Shown one piece after another: positions 33,863 to 45,135 of a stretch of DNA of 64,000 nucleotides (its first letter is position 1; each line of letters opens with the position of its first letter). Source of the DNA: Apiotrichum sp. Y4204. Its lineage: Eukaryota > Basidiomycota > Tremellomycetes > Trichosporonales > Trichosporonaceae. Below the pieces are notes generated by a model. The model worked only from the letters and a program-made list of their open reading frames with translations. It did not search any database and had not been told where the DNA came from. The stretch spans positions 1,178,001 to 1,242,000 of the forward strand of contig JAMYHL010000002.1 of the NCBI GenBank assembly GCA_025531455.1, given 5' to 3'. Position numbers and translations under genes: made by a program.

Positions 33863-34195
33863 GTTGATCCGTCGTGATCTCTCCCCTCTCTTTCATCTCC
33901 TCCTCTCCTCCACCCTTTCATGAGCTCTCCTTTCTCACATCCCTACTGTAGCTACTAGGATTCCATATCACCACATGCACTGCACCCTGTACCACGCGCA
34001 AAGCACGTTGAACGGAGCACTTGGAGCAACTTGCATCCAAACATTATCCTGACTTTATATCCGTATATCCACTCGCCCATTCCGCAAATTACCTCCGCCC
34101 TCGGTCGCCACAAACAAAGAGCGAGCCTCAACTCCACTTTCAATGTCGTCACGTTCTCATCGATCTCATCCTCCCACTCTCCCATTACATCCACC
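33863..34195. other. intergenic between LPMO and DUF4211 genes
   Basis: 333 bp. The second half, from about 34075, is CT/CA-rich as expected for the leader of the DUF4211 gene. Nothing else is recognisable. Confidence 0.5.
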
Positions 34196-36312
34196 ATGCC
34201 GCGCACGAGCAACCGCAACAGGCGCGGCCAAAGTAGTCAGCGCCACTCCCCAGCCGTGTCGAACGGCTCGGACCGCGAATTCGGCTCCATCCGCCTCGGC
34301 CCGCCGACGCAGCACAAGCACACTCATCCCCGCGCGAGCCAGCGGCGCGGGGCACACGACTCGCCGCGCCGCGTACTCCCCTCTGACGACGAGGAGGCTG
34401 TTGAGGCTGTCGAGGATGTCGTGCAGGTTGAATATGAACCGGAGCTGGCACGCGAGCGCCGGCCGCGCCGCGCCGCGACACGGAGGGAATCTCCTGCACT
34501 CCCATCTCCTGCACCGGGACGAAGGTCGCGGCGCGCCGCGGCCCAGACTGCCACCCAGCGGATGCGAGAAGCCGAGAGCGAGGAGGATGAGGAGGAGGAG
34601 GAAGAAACGCCGGTGCCATCTGGCGGACACGTTTGTGGGAGGCGGTGTCGTGGTAAGTGCTCCCATCTTTTGTCGTGTGAATTGGCTGACGGCAGTGTAT
34701 GTGGAGATCCCGCCATATGTCGCGGAAGACGATGTCGAGCACGAAGAAGTCCCTGAAGTTCCTGCACCCGTGGACGAGGAAGAGGAAGAGGAAGAGGAGG
34801 AAGAGGAAGTTGTGGTCGTGGTGGATTCGACACCGGAAAAGGGCAAGAGCCGCGCTGTGCAAGTGGAAGCCCCGTCGACGTCGAATCGGCGTGCGCGAGA
34901 GCGCAGCGATGAGTCCGAGGACCAACTGCCGACGAAGCGGACGCGTGTGGAGAAGGACCAGGGCAAGGGCAAGGGCAAGGCAAAGTCGCGTGCTGGAGAA
35001 TCGTCCGGCTCGCAAACGGCGGATCGCAAGGAGCGGCGTGCCAGGGAGGAGAAGAACCGCCGTCGCGACGACGACCGTCGCAAGCAACACAAACGTGATC
35101 GGGATCGCCGGGGCCACAGCCGACACCACGACCCTGACGACTCGGACGATCCGGATGCGCTGACCGAGGACGAGGACGTCGCCGCGGAAATTGCGCTCGA
35201 CGAGCCGGGACGCTTCAAGACAAAGTCGCGGCTGCGCGGCGCAAAGAAGAACACGTTCCTGGACGGGCTGAAAAAGCTGCGCGGGCGGCGCGCGGCGCAG
35301 CAGTGGCCGCCGAAGGAGGGCGAGAGCAGCGAGAGCGAGAGCGAGTCGGACGAGGAAGACTGGGAGTCGGAGGAGGACTCGGTCGACGGGCGCGCGCCAG
35401 GCTCAGACGATTGGATCATCGATGAATCCGACGACGCATCATCCGTTGCCCTCCCGCAGGAGTTTTCGCTCAAGCGCGAGTCGCCGGAATTTAAATTCAA
35501 GGTCGTCTTCCAGTACATCGTGCTTCTTGTTGTGCGCGGCGCGCATGGAGTGTTTCCGCTGCGCGGCGAGAAAAAGGAGTACTTTGGACGACAGCTGCAC
35601 GATGTTCGCGAGCGCATGCGCGGGTTGCGCGACACGATTGCAAGCCCCCTCTGGAGGCCTGATCTTCGTGAAGCGCTCGAGACTTATCCCATATGGAAGG
35701 TGGGTCTAGTGGCGTGCAGCCACATTAGCTCGCTGACACGCTGACACTCAGCAATCGAGGCTCGACGAGTCTGAATCGTTCTGTGAGGCGTGCAACCGCC
35801 GCAACCAGATGTGCACACAGGAGGCGTGGCTCCGTGGCGACCCGTACGATGCCGAGACGCATGAGGACGACGACGAGGACGATCCCGAGATGGTGCTCGA
35901 CGAAGAAGACGACGCCCGCGATTTGGGTCCAATGGGCAGCTTCTGTCTCCGCCGCACACGCTCCTTTCACGAGACACATCATTGGGAGCACACGATATTC
36001 CTCTTCGTCCGGCGGCGGTATCATTGCCTGCGGCGCGCAGCGTCGTCGATGAACGCGCGGGTGCGCGGTCCGTCGTTCGACTCGCTCAAGTCCAACTCGA
36101 CGGACAGCGAGGGCGAGGTCGCCGACCGCCGCATGGCGCGCAAGGAGAGCCGCAAGTTCGTCGTGGAGATACTGAACGCGGGCCCGCTGCCCGACCCGTA
36201 CGATCCCGACGCCGTTACCGAGTGGATGGACAAGCGCGGATGGCAACGGCAGGCAATGCAGATGATTGCCAGGATTGAGCAGCGCGCGCGCGATCTGGAG
36301 CGGAACGATTAG
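34196..36312 (+). CDS. DUF4211 domain protein, acidic, probably nuclear
   Basis: About 674 residues in three exons: 34196-34652, 34696-35699 and 35752-36312. The first half is low complexity with Glu runs, Ser/Arg and basic stretches (KGKGKGKAKSR, RRDDDRRKQHKRDRDRR), typical of nuclear proteins. Around DNA 35400-36050 lies the DUF4211 pattern: DDWIIDESDD, LPQEFSLKRESPEFKFKVVF, CEACNRRNQMC, a GDPYD motif, and FCLRRTRSFHETHHWEH. The Cys and His pairs may bind zinc. Its biological role is unknown in fungi. Exon joins keep frame (G+TG gives Val at junction 1; AAG then CAA at junction 2). Confidence 0.82.
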
Positions 36313-38791
36313 GGCCGGCGATCACGAAGGAGCACGCGGGGCGTGGCTGCGAATGCCGAGGCTCTCTGTGCGAATCTGGGTTGAGGCGATCGCTTGGCGA
36401 TGTCTGTATCATAGTCACAACGCAGGGCGGGCAGTAACATCTGATGTAAATGCTTGTCATGAGAGCACACACGCCTGAGCGTCATGTCGATATGTCGAAA
36501 GGTCATTAGTATCCCAGATCTCCATCTCTTTATTGTGTGCTCCGCAAATACGCCACGGCGGTGCGGCAGACGTCGCCGTGACGGTAATGAAACATGGGTA
36601 CAAAACATGTTGTTCGCGAGAATACGGACAGCAGACAACGGGCAAGCGCGCACAGACGCGGCCGACGCCGGGTACGTGGGTACGCGTACCCGACTGCCAG
36701 TACGGTCGTACCGTATAAAGAACGAACGAGTGTCATTCATTTGGGTGCCTTGCTCTCGGCGCATTGCGGACTAGCTGATGATCTGATGACAGGCGGGATC
36801 GTAGCGCGTAGAGGCGGTGCAGGCCAGATACAAATATCAGGATCAGGACTGTGCGCCGATCTGTTCTGGGGTCTGGTACCTGGTATCTGGTATCTGGTGG
36901 CATGGAACGAAGGATGCATACGCCGTCGGCAGTCGGTGCACTGTCTGTTGCTTCTCTTCTGTCGGATGCCAATGTGCCGAGGTGAAGCACAGCTTGACGG
37001 TGTCAATGCCGGTGCCAGACGTCATGCCCGATGACGTCGCCGCCATCGGCGCTGGCACGCGGCCCGCATCGGACAGGGAGGATCGGACTGGCTTTGGTAC
37101 TCGGGCGTACCTGTGTGCCTGCCATTCAAATATCCTGTATCCCATAAGACCACAACGCGGTTGCATCAGCCAGCGGATGCGGAACCAGTCTGTAGCTGCA
37201 ACATAACAATGACCGGTTCGCCGAAGACGACTCAGGGGGGTGAACAGGGCGGGGGTGGCTTTGACCCCCCGGAGCTTGTTCTCTGGCGTCGGCTTCTGCA
37301 CCATCACGACACAGGCTTGTGTAAAATGGCTACTCCACTGCATCCTCCGTGTACTCCGAAGCTCCGAAGTGTTAGTGGGCTTGGATGTGTGTCGTAACCC
37401 GTCAGGCTGTGTTGTGTGTCGTAGGTCTCTCCCTGTCCTAAAGAATATTAGTCCACTATCCCAGCACATGATCAGTTGATCAGTTGCCAGCCCAGTAGCC
37501 GGCAGCATAGCGCGCGGTACGACTGTGCGGTCCTCGTGTCTAATGAGCCTTCCTGTCCTGGTATCCTGGCCTGGCGCACCATGCCCGTTTTTGTAGATCT
37601 ATTGAGTAAAGATTGGATTGGATCGGACTGGATTGGGATCCATATTCCTGCATCGCTTCTGATGGTGGTCCTCGGCTGGCTGGAGGTGGCGCACGCCGTG
37701 TGGCATTCACAATAGCTTCACAGGCCACAGGTATACAGGTATGCTTGCACCCAGTGCTCTCAGCCGGGCTCTTTGCCGAAGCATCCTCAGCTTGCAGCTT
37801 GAACTCTCTCAGCTGCTCATTCTTCACGGCCGCATGCCAGGAGCGGCGATGAGAGAGTGATGGTGGCGCACTCCCTCCCTGCATAATACCCTGCACCCTG
37901 ACGGCTGGCACTGACGCACACAATACACAATACTGGTTATACACTGAGAATAGCCGGCACGAAAATAAGGACACCCGCCGCATCCGTCACTCCCCTCACG
38001 CCAACAATGAGATGAATGCCCGCTGCAGCCAGCACATGCCCCCCATCGGTGTTGCGCACCGCCTCGGCGCCAGGGCGTCGCTGCTGTCGCCGTCATCGCC
38101 GGTGACGACGAGCTGCACAATGGTAGAACAGAGATGGTGAGGGGTATAGGCTTTGTTGTGCAAAAGGGTAAATACGCAATCTCCCTTCTTCTGGGTCCTT
38201 TCGTGCCTCTGCCGTTCCGCTGGCCGCTTATCCGGTGTCCTCTCCTCTCGTGCCTTCCTCTTCCCTTCACTCCTTCTCTCCCATTCCACCCCCACTTTCT
38301 TCTGTAATTTCTGTCCGGCCTTCCGTGCCTGGACCCTATCGAACTGGCTGACTGGATGCGGGGTCCGTGCGAGAGACTCCACAAGGACACCGTGCGCGCT
38401 AGTCCGCGTTCCGAGGCTGAGTCCCTGCGTTTTTTCCCTGCGACACTCGCCCTGTGATCCTCTCTGATCCGCCTTGATCCGCCTGAACAATCGTCGACTA
38501 AATTGGGATCGGGGCGTGTTTGTGGACCTGCGGATCAGTTTGCACTCGAGTTCCCCCTCTGATCCGCAGCCTTGGAGGAACCAGCTTGTGCGCTCTTGCC
38601 CTCCTTCCCTCTGCCCGCCTTCCTTTCCCTCTCTCTCGCTGTCTGTCTTCCCTCTCCCCCACTTTCAGACCTATATATACACTCTGCCCCGCGTCGTCCC
38701 ATCTTTCGACATCCCCCCACCCACCCAGCTCGCCCTCCTTAATCACTTTTAATCGTTCTGACACTCTCTCTCATCACTTAATCTATCCATA
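36313..38791. other. 2.5-kb intergenic stretch, no gene seen
   Basis: No supported gene. CTGGTATCTGGTATCTGGT (36880-36900) and a GGATT-rich run (37607-37640) are minor tandem motifs. The last 120 bp hold TATATATA at 38672-38679 and a CT-rich leader for the lectin gene. Confidence 0.5.
38672..38679 (+). promoter_or_regulatory. TATA box of the lectin gene
   Basis: TATATATA lies 113 bp before the start codon and is embedded in a long CT-rich tract. Confidence 0.6.
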
Positions 38792-39661
38792 ATGCTCGCC
38801 CTCGTCTCGTACGTCCTCCTCGCCGCTGCCGCCGTCCAGGCCGCCATCGAGCCCTGCGAGCCCGGAGGCAACCCGCCCCCCTCAACCACCTCCAAGCCCC
38901 CGACCGTCCCCACCGGCGGTTACAAGCAGACCACCCTCACCAACCGCGGAAAGTGCATGGACGTCAACGGCGCCCAGTACCAGGATGGCACCAAGGTGCA
39001 GATGTAAGTCGGAAGCGACCGGGGCGGTGTGGCTGGAAAGAAAGTGGAGCGAGTGAGAAGCGAACTCACTGGGCGTGTCGACTGCTTTCGGCGAGATGAG
39101 TCTTTAGCCGTGCGATCATCGAGGACGGGTGTGATCACCAGGGCTGGAGGCCATGGCACTCGCGGTGGATGGACCGCATTCTCAAATCGCTCCTCATTCC
39201 GGCCCATTGCTCTTACAACCTACCCCCATGCCTTTCTTCCCCCACTTACACCCCAGCTACGACTGCAACGGAACCGGTGCCCAGAACTGGAACATGAAGC
39301 GCGGCTCGGGCCACGTTACCATCGGCGGCGGCAAGTACTGCCTCGACGCTGGCACCAGTGAGTTTTCTCTCCTTGGCCCAAACTCACATCAGACCCCCAC
39401 GACGGCTCGCTCGTCAAGATCTGGACCTGCTACGACGGCCTCCAGCAGCAGCAGTGGTACTACACCAACGACAACCGTCTTGCTCTCGACGGCCTCCCCT
39501 ACTGCCTTGACCTTCCTTCCGGCAACACCGCCAACTTCCAGCAGCTCCAGATCTGGACCTGCGGCGACAACAACCAGAACCAGGAGTGGAAGTCGTCGCT
39601 CGCCGTCCCCAAGCGCCGCCGTACTTTCGCCCGCCAGCAGATTGCTGACCAGCTCGCCTAA
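38792..39661 (+). CDS. secreted ricin-B-fold (beta-trefoil) lectin
   Basis: About 193 residues in three exons: 38792-39004, 39256-39356 and 39393-39661. The signal peptide is MLALVSYVLLAAAAVQA. A Pro/Thr/Ser linker follows, then one beta-trefoil with QxW-type repeats: GKCMDVNG with AQNWNM, YCLDAGT with QQQWYY, and YCLDLPSG with NQEWKSS. This fold binds sugars and occurs in glycoside hydrolases and free lectins; no catalytic or toxin domain is present. The C-terminus has a basic KRRRTF patch. The first intron is 251 bp, far longer than typical here; splicing gives AT+C for Ile. Likely extracellular, binding a polysaccharide or cell wall. Confidence 0.88.
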
Positions 39662-41630
39662 GCGTGCACGGTGGAGCGCGTGCGCGCGACACGAGGGCTG
39701 TATGTGGCCCTTGCGCGACATGTGATCAGGAGCTGGTAGCCTTTCCCCTTACCACTCCCTATGGACAATCCCCTTCTCATCATCTGCAGCCCGGCCCTGC
39801 CGGCGCCAATGGACACTTTATACGAACTTTGTGGGCATAGTAATAGCAAGGCGCCGTCGCGAGATGGTGCCCCCGTAGTCATCATATAGCCATTCCATTT
39901 CTCATGCAAGGACAATGGAATGCGATGGGTAGGGGGACAGGGCGATGGATGAGCGTGATGGCGCCCGAAACTGCGAGGAGAGTGGCGCCCAGCGGGTACA
40001 GTGCTGCTCTAGCCGAGCTGAGGAACGATTCAGGCAGTTGCGATCTTCTAATCACTTCATTCTTGGTAAAGCGACGGACAGAAACATCGCCGATGTCATG
40101 TGCTGCGCTCTGCACTCCGTTCTGTAACATCGACCTGTACAGATACTTGATGAAAGACCCCGAGCTCGGGAACACTGTGAAGTGAAGTGTGTCCGTACGT
40201 GATCCAGCCGTGGCGGTGGCTGACAGAGGTGCTGATGTGATGAACCAGCCCCAGCCTCATGAGGGCCGCGCGCGACACTGCAGAACCTGGGTGCGGGACG
40301 ATACGTGGGTCATCGGCGGGCTGGAAGGTTCAGAGCATGAGCCACACTGAGAGCGTGAGGTAAACCCAAACGGTAACTGACTTCGGGGGGGTGACATCTC
40401 CAAAATCGGGCATCCTCCGCCTGGAGGTCGGGCAAGCTGTCGGGCAAGCTGAGCGTGAAGAGGGGAGGGCACCGAAGAGTGAAGCTGTCCGTCGGCCGTC
40501 AACGTAATCGTACCTCGAGGTCACATGCTCACATGCTTGTGTGTTTACTGCATCCGGCGAGATCCTGGGCGCGATGTAATCTCCGTCAAGCATCGCCAAG
40601 ATGCTTGGTTTATTATCTAGCACCGCCCCAGTTAGACAACAAACACAACCGCATTCCGCGCTTGGAATATTTGTTCCTGTTCTAGTGCTCTAGAGTTTAT
40701 GAGGCCACTAGTCCACTGGTGAGACTGGGCCGCTAGTCGTCAATGACAATGACCTCACTGATGCTGGACACTAAACTACCGAGACCTCTCACATTGAGAG
40801 AACCGTGTGAGTGGTCTGTGGGTATCGGAGTGACCTTCCCACCGTAGTCCTCTGGCCGCAGGGTGGATTGATGGGGCCATGGACGCAGGAGGTAAGCAGA
40901 TGGGATATGGAGGTCATGAAACATGCGCGGGAGGTTGGAATGGGAGACTCACCGAGCAGAGGCGGGTCGATCATGGTGCCAGCTGCCTGAGCTTGAGGGG
41001 GGCGTTGCTTTCTCCGCTGTGAGGAGCCCCTCGTGCGCCACTCCCATGCGGACAGTGAGCGCGAGCTCACTACCTAAAGTTGTGGACTCTCGGGCGTTCT
41101 GGTGGGATATCTTGACACTTTGGGACGTGTGAGCTACAGGATGGATACACTGGTGGGTCGTCACAAACATAATGATCAATGGATTGTCCAGAGGGGGTCC
41201 GTATGCCAAGATGCAATTGGCCTGGCGGGATCTTGGGCGCTGCAACGCATTCGATTCGTTGTGAGAATAGACAATGAGCAGAACGCAATATTTCATGTTA
41301 TATTCTAGAAGAGAAATCATCGTCTGTTACTGTTAAGCTTGATTTGGGGACTACAGCTCCTCAACTCTCGTCGCCACAGTACACGGTACCCCAGTCAATA
41401 ATGGCAGATGTGAGCAAGTGGTTTATCAGCTGTGGGACACACAGCCGTGACGTATCTATGCAAGTAACAAGGAGCCTGGTTCCAGCCTCAAGTGGCATTC
41501 TGGCCATCACCATTCTTCCTCAGAAGACAGTTGGAAGTGGCGACCGCACCAACGCTCGTTCATAGCCAACCAAGAATGCATACCTTCTGAACCGTACACT
41601 TATCTCAATGTCCCGACGCGCCTTTCAGGC
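39662..41630. other. intergenic, no gene seen
   Basis: About 2 kb. GTCGGGCAAGCT occurs twice in tandem near 40427-40450. No coding frame is convincing. Confidence 0.5.
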
Positions 41631-43392
41631 TCAGATCGTAATCGCCGCGCTCTTGGTGACACAGAACTCGTTGACGCCGTACCCGAATCCGCCCTCCTTG
41701 CCCATCCCGCTCTCCTTGATACCTCCAAACGGACTCTCAGCAGCACTCGCAATGCCCGTATTAATCGCGACAGTCCCGCTCTCGAGCTTCTCGTACATCC
41801 GCCACGCGCGCGACACGTTCTCCGTCCACACATAGTTTGTGAGGCCCATGTCCGTGTCGTTCGCGAGCGCGACCACATCGTCCTCGCCCTCGAAAGCGTA
41901 CAGCGACACGATCGGCGCAAACATCTCCTCCTGGTATACCCGTGCGCTGTGAGGCGCCCCAGTGATCAGCGTCGGCTCCATGAGGTAGCCCGTCCCGAAG
42001 CGTTTGCCGCCGGACACGAGCTTGCCGCCCTGCGCGACTGCGTCCTCGACCAGCTCGAGGGCGCGTTCGGCCCCGCGCTCGGTCGTGATCGCGCCGTTTG
42101 TTGTGCCCTCATCCAGCCCATGCCCGAACTTGAGCTTGGCGAAGCGCTCGGCGATCGCGGCTGAGAACTTGTCGTAGATGCCCTTCTGGACGAACACCCG
42201 GTTCGCACACACGCACACCTGTCCGGCGTGTCGCAGCTTGTTGGCAATAAGCCCTGGAAGTCAGCATCACGCATTGGGACGCTCGCAGGATGCGCAGCGC
42301 GCGGCACTCACCGTCGGCGGCCTTGGCGAGATCCGCATCGTCAAACACGATCCACGCGCCGTTCCCGCCGAGTTCGAGGGTCATCTTTTTGAGCGAGCTG
42401 GCGCACTGGGCCATAAGGAGCTTTCCGACGTTTGTCGATCCCGTAAACGACACCTTCTTGATGCGCTTGTCCTCGCACAGCGCCTTGCCGACTGCAGGTG
42501 TGGTTTCGTTTGACGCCGGGACGATGTTCACGACACCTGGCGGGATACCTGCACGCTGGCAGAGGAGTGCGAGGGCAACGGCCGTCGTGGGCGTCTCGGG
42601 AGACGGCTTGAGCACCACCGTGCAGCCCGCTGCAAGGGCGGTCGCTACCTTGCGCAGTGCAATGACGAGTGGGAAGTTCCACCTGCGGATCAGCTCTGCA
42701 CACCACATACTCCCAAGTCGACAATCTCATCTGCTACCCCACACTCTGTCACTCACGGAATCAGCAGGCCAACAGGACCAACAGGCACCTTCTGCGTGAA
42801 GAATCGCAAGTTCGGCACGTCGTTAGCCTTCTGCGTCTCGCCGTGAATGCGCTCCGCCTCGCCGGCCATGAGCCACGAATACTGAGCTGCGGGTGAGTGG
42901 CGAACGGCGCACATACTCACCGGCATAGTCGACCTCGGCGCGGGCCTCGACAAGCGCCTTGCCCGTCTCCATGGTGATGAGGAGGGCGAGGTCCTCCTTG
43001 TTCTCACGGACGAGGCGGTCAATCTCGAGGATCATGCGTGCGCGCTGACGCGCCGGGATGGCGGAGAAGGAGGGGAAGGCCGCGGCGGCAGCCGCACACG
43101 CTGCGTCGGTATCCTGCTCGTCCATCGCCTCCATCGTCGCCCACTGCTCTCCCGTAGCGGGGTCAATAACGGGGAAGGGCGAGCGGCCCGACAGCGCGCG
43201 GGCGGGCTTGTCGTTGATCCATCCCGTCGACTGCAGCAGCGACGGGTCACGGAGCTTGAAGGCCGAGTGCACCATTCTGAGATTAGGACTGAGACTGGGA
43301 CGGGGAGTGGTTCTAGGGCGGGAAACGGGGCGCAGGAGACTTGTGCGTTGGAACGACAGTCGGGTAGATGGAAAATGGAGAAAGCCCAACAT
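41631..43392 (-). CDS. UGA2: succinate-semialdehyde dehydrogenase
   Basis: NAD(P)-dependent enzyme converting succinate semialdehyde to succinate, the last step of the GABA shunt. Four exons are seen. Family marks include QYSWLMAGEAERIHGE, WNFPLVIALRKVATALAAGC, KPSPETPTTAVAL, FTGSTNVGKLL, catalytic Glu in LELGGNGAWIVF, and catalytic Cys in HAGQVCVCANRVFVQ. The C-terminal half ends ESPFGGIKESGMGKEGG. Introns split at VDYA/AQYSWL, LLIP/WNFP and DG/LIANK. Two in-frame starts exist: MVHSAFKL at 43275, and MLGFLHFPSTRLSFQR at 43392, whose extra 39 residues are Arg/Ser/Pro-rich without acidic residues, like a mitochondrial presequence. The longer start is chosen here. Confidence 0.9.
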
Positions 43393-43944
43393 GGCTGGGA
43401 AACAGGAACAGAGTGGGGGATGAAGGACAACAACCCCCCATCGACGCTGGGGGACATCACGCACTCGGCCTCCCACGACGGCGCTGGGCAACCGGCTGAC
43501 GGCGGTACATCTCGGTATCTATCGCGCGCAGCGGCCATGAGGTCACTTGATGCTGCCCGGCACGCGGTATGCAATGCTTATTCACAGCGCCAAGATGTGG
43601 GGGTAGCGGATGTCTGGTTGCCGAACGTTGCCGAACAGGCTCGCGTCTGAGTGTGGATGCCCGAGAGGCACAGCACCGGACTTCGGCTTCTTTATGCCCA
43701 CACCGAGATCGACGGACAACCCTCGGCCGAGTGGGTTATCAACAGCTGGAGACGGCATCGGACATCGTCTACCCAACCCACACTCCAACAGTTCACACAC
43801 ACATGTGCACATGTGCTCGATGCATACGCCGCGTACGAAAGCCACACATCCCGTTGGTATATTTACAACAGCGTCCACGCGACCCGATATCGCGGTTAGA
43901 TGGCGGGACTGATCCACTGTCCTTCGTTTCGCTCAAGCTCGCGC
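43393..43944. other. intergenic, UGA2 promoter
   Basis: 552 bp between two minus-strand genes. No gene or strong operator seen. Confidence 0.5.
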
Positions 43945-45135
43945 TCAGAGCTTGGCCTTCTTCGACGCGGCCTTCTTGGCCATGAATCGCTGGACGGCCT
44001 CGCGGTGCTCGTCGGACGCGACGCGGCCCGCGACCGAGTCCATCTCGGCGGAGTTGATCTTGTGGAGCTCGGCGCGGATCGACGGCGAGCGAACGTGCGA
44101 CTTGGACGTGGCTGTTGTCAGTCGGAAGTCGGAAAACGCTAGTTAGCTTACTAATGGATCCGGGGGCGAGGTCCTCGAGCTGCTTCTCGAGGCGGGCGAT
44201 GACGGCCTCGGCCATGCCCTCCTTGGGGAGGACGTCGGCGAAGAGGCCGCTGTACATGAGCTCGGAGATGGGCACCGTCTCGGCGAGGTACAGCAGGCGG
44301 GTGGTCATGGACGGGCCGAAGAGCGGCGGGAAGGTGACGGACGAGACGCCCTCGAGCGAGATGCCGATGCGCGAGAACGGTGTCGTGAGCGTCACCTCGG
44401 GCGACCCGTACACGAGGTCGAAGAGAGGGAGCGTTGTGACGGCGATGCCATATGCGGGGCCTGCTGTCAGAGGCTGCTCCTCGAGATCGACATTTGATAG
44501 CTCCGTTGACGTATGATGCCTTTCTTCGCCGAAAGGCGAAATCCGAAGCCACAGCTTTGATACTCACCCTGGAGCGCGCAGACGACAAGCTTGGGAAAGT
44601 CGATGAGCGCGGCAATGTATGAGCTGCCGTCAGCATTCGACACGAGCAGCGCACAGCAGACCGCGCCGTCAAGACACTCACACAGCAGCATTGTTCTTCT
44701 TGCCCGCGCTGCCCATGCGGTCGGCACCGAGGCGCGCGCCGGCCGAGAAGAAGCGGCCGTTGGCGGAGCTGCATGTCAGATCTTGTACTACAGGGGAACA
44801 TACACGACAACGGCCTTGACATCCTTGTGCGCCTTGGCGTAGTCGAGGCCCTTGATCAGTTCCTGCCGGTTAGTTGCTGCATCGCGATCGCACAGGAAAA
44901 GTTCGATCTTTTTTGTCTTCACTCACCCAGTCTGTAGTGACAAAAGGTAGAACGCAGCGGAGAGGTCAGAAGCCAATCGCGTCAGCTCAACGTCTTTGCC
45001 GCCGCGGGCCACTTACACTTTTCGGGTCCAAAGGCGTTGAGGTTCTGCGGGGTGTTGAGGCGGAGCTCGAGGATGTTGTTCTTGTGGTGCGTGATGAGCA
45101 CCTCCTTGAGGACCGGGAGTGTGGGGACGCGCATA
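43945..45135 (-). CDS. peroxisomal enoyl-CoA hydratase/isomerase family protein
   Basis: Acts in fatty-acid beta-oxidation by fold (crotonase family); the substrate is not resolved. The first exon reads MRVPTLPVLKEVLITHHKNN and goes on to NTPQNLNAFGPEK. A 5-nt micro-exon (44927-44931) restores frame so the next exon reads YWELIKGLDYAKAHKDVKAV. Then come NGRFFSAGARL with the oxyanion region, YIAALIDFPKLVVCALQG, PAYGIAVTTLPLFDLVYGS, and a helical C-terminal part. It ends ASKKAKL; AKL is a PTS1 signal, so peroxisomal import is likely. Six introns or more. Other ECH/ECI members are possible, as the exact catalytic Glu is not certain. Confidence 0.85.

Noticed and set aside
38792..39661. Ricin-type domain read as a toxin
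   Set aside because: Only the sugar-binding B-type trefoil is present; there is no N-glycosidase (A-chain) part, so it is a lectin and not a toxin.
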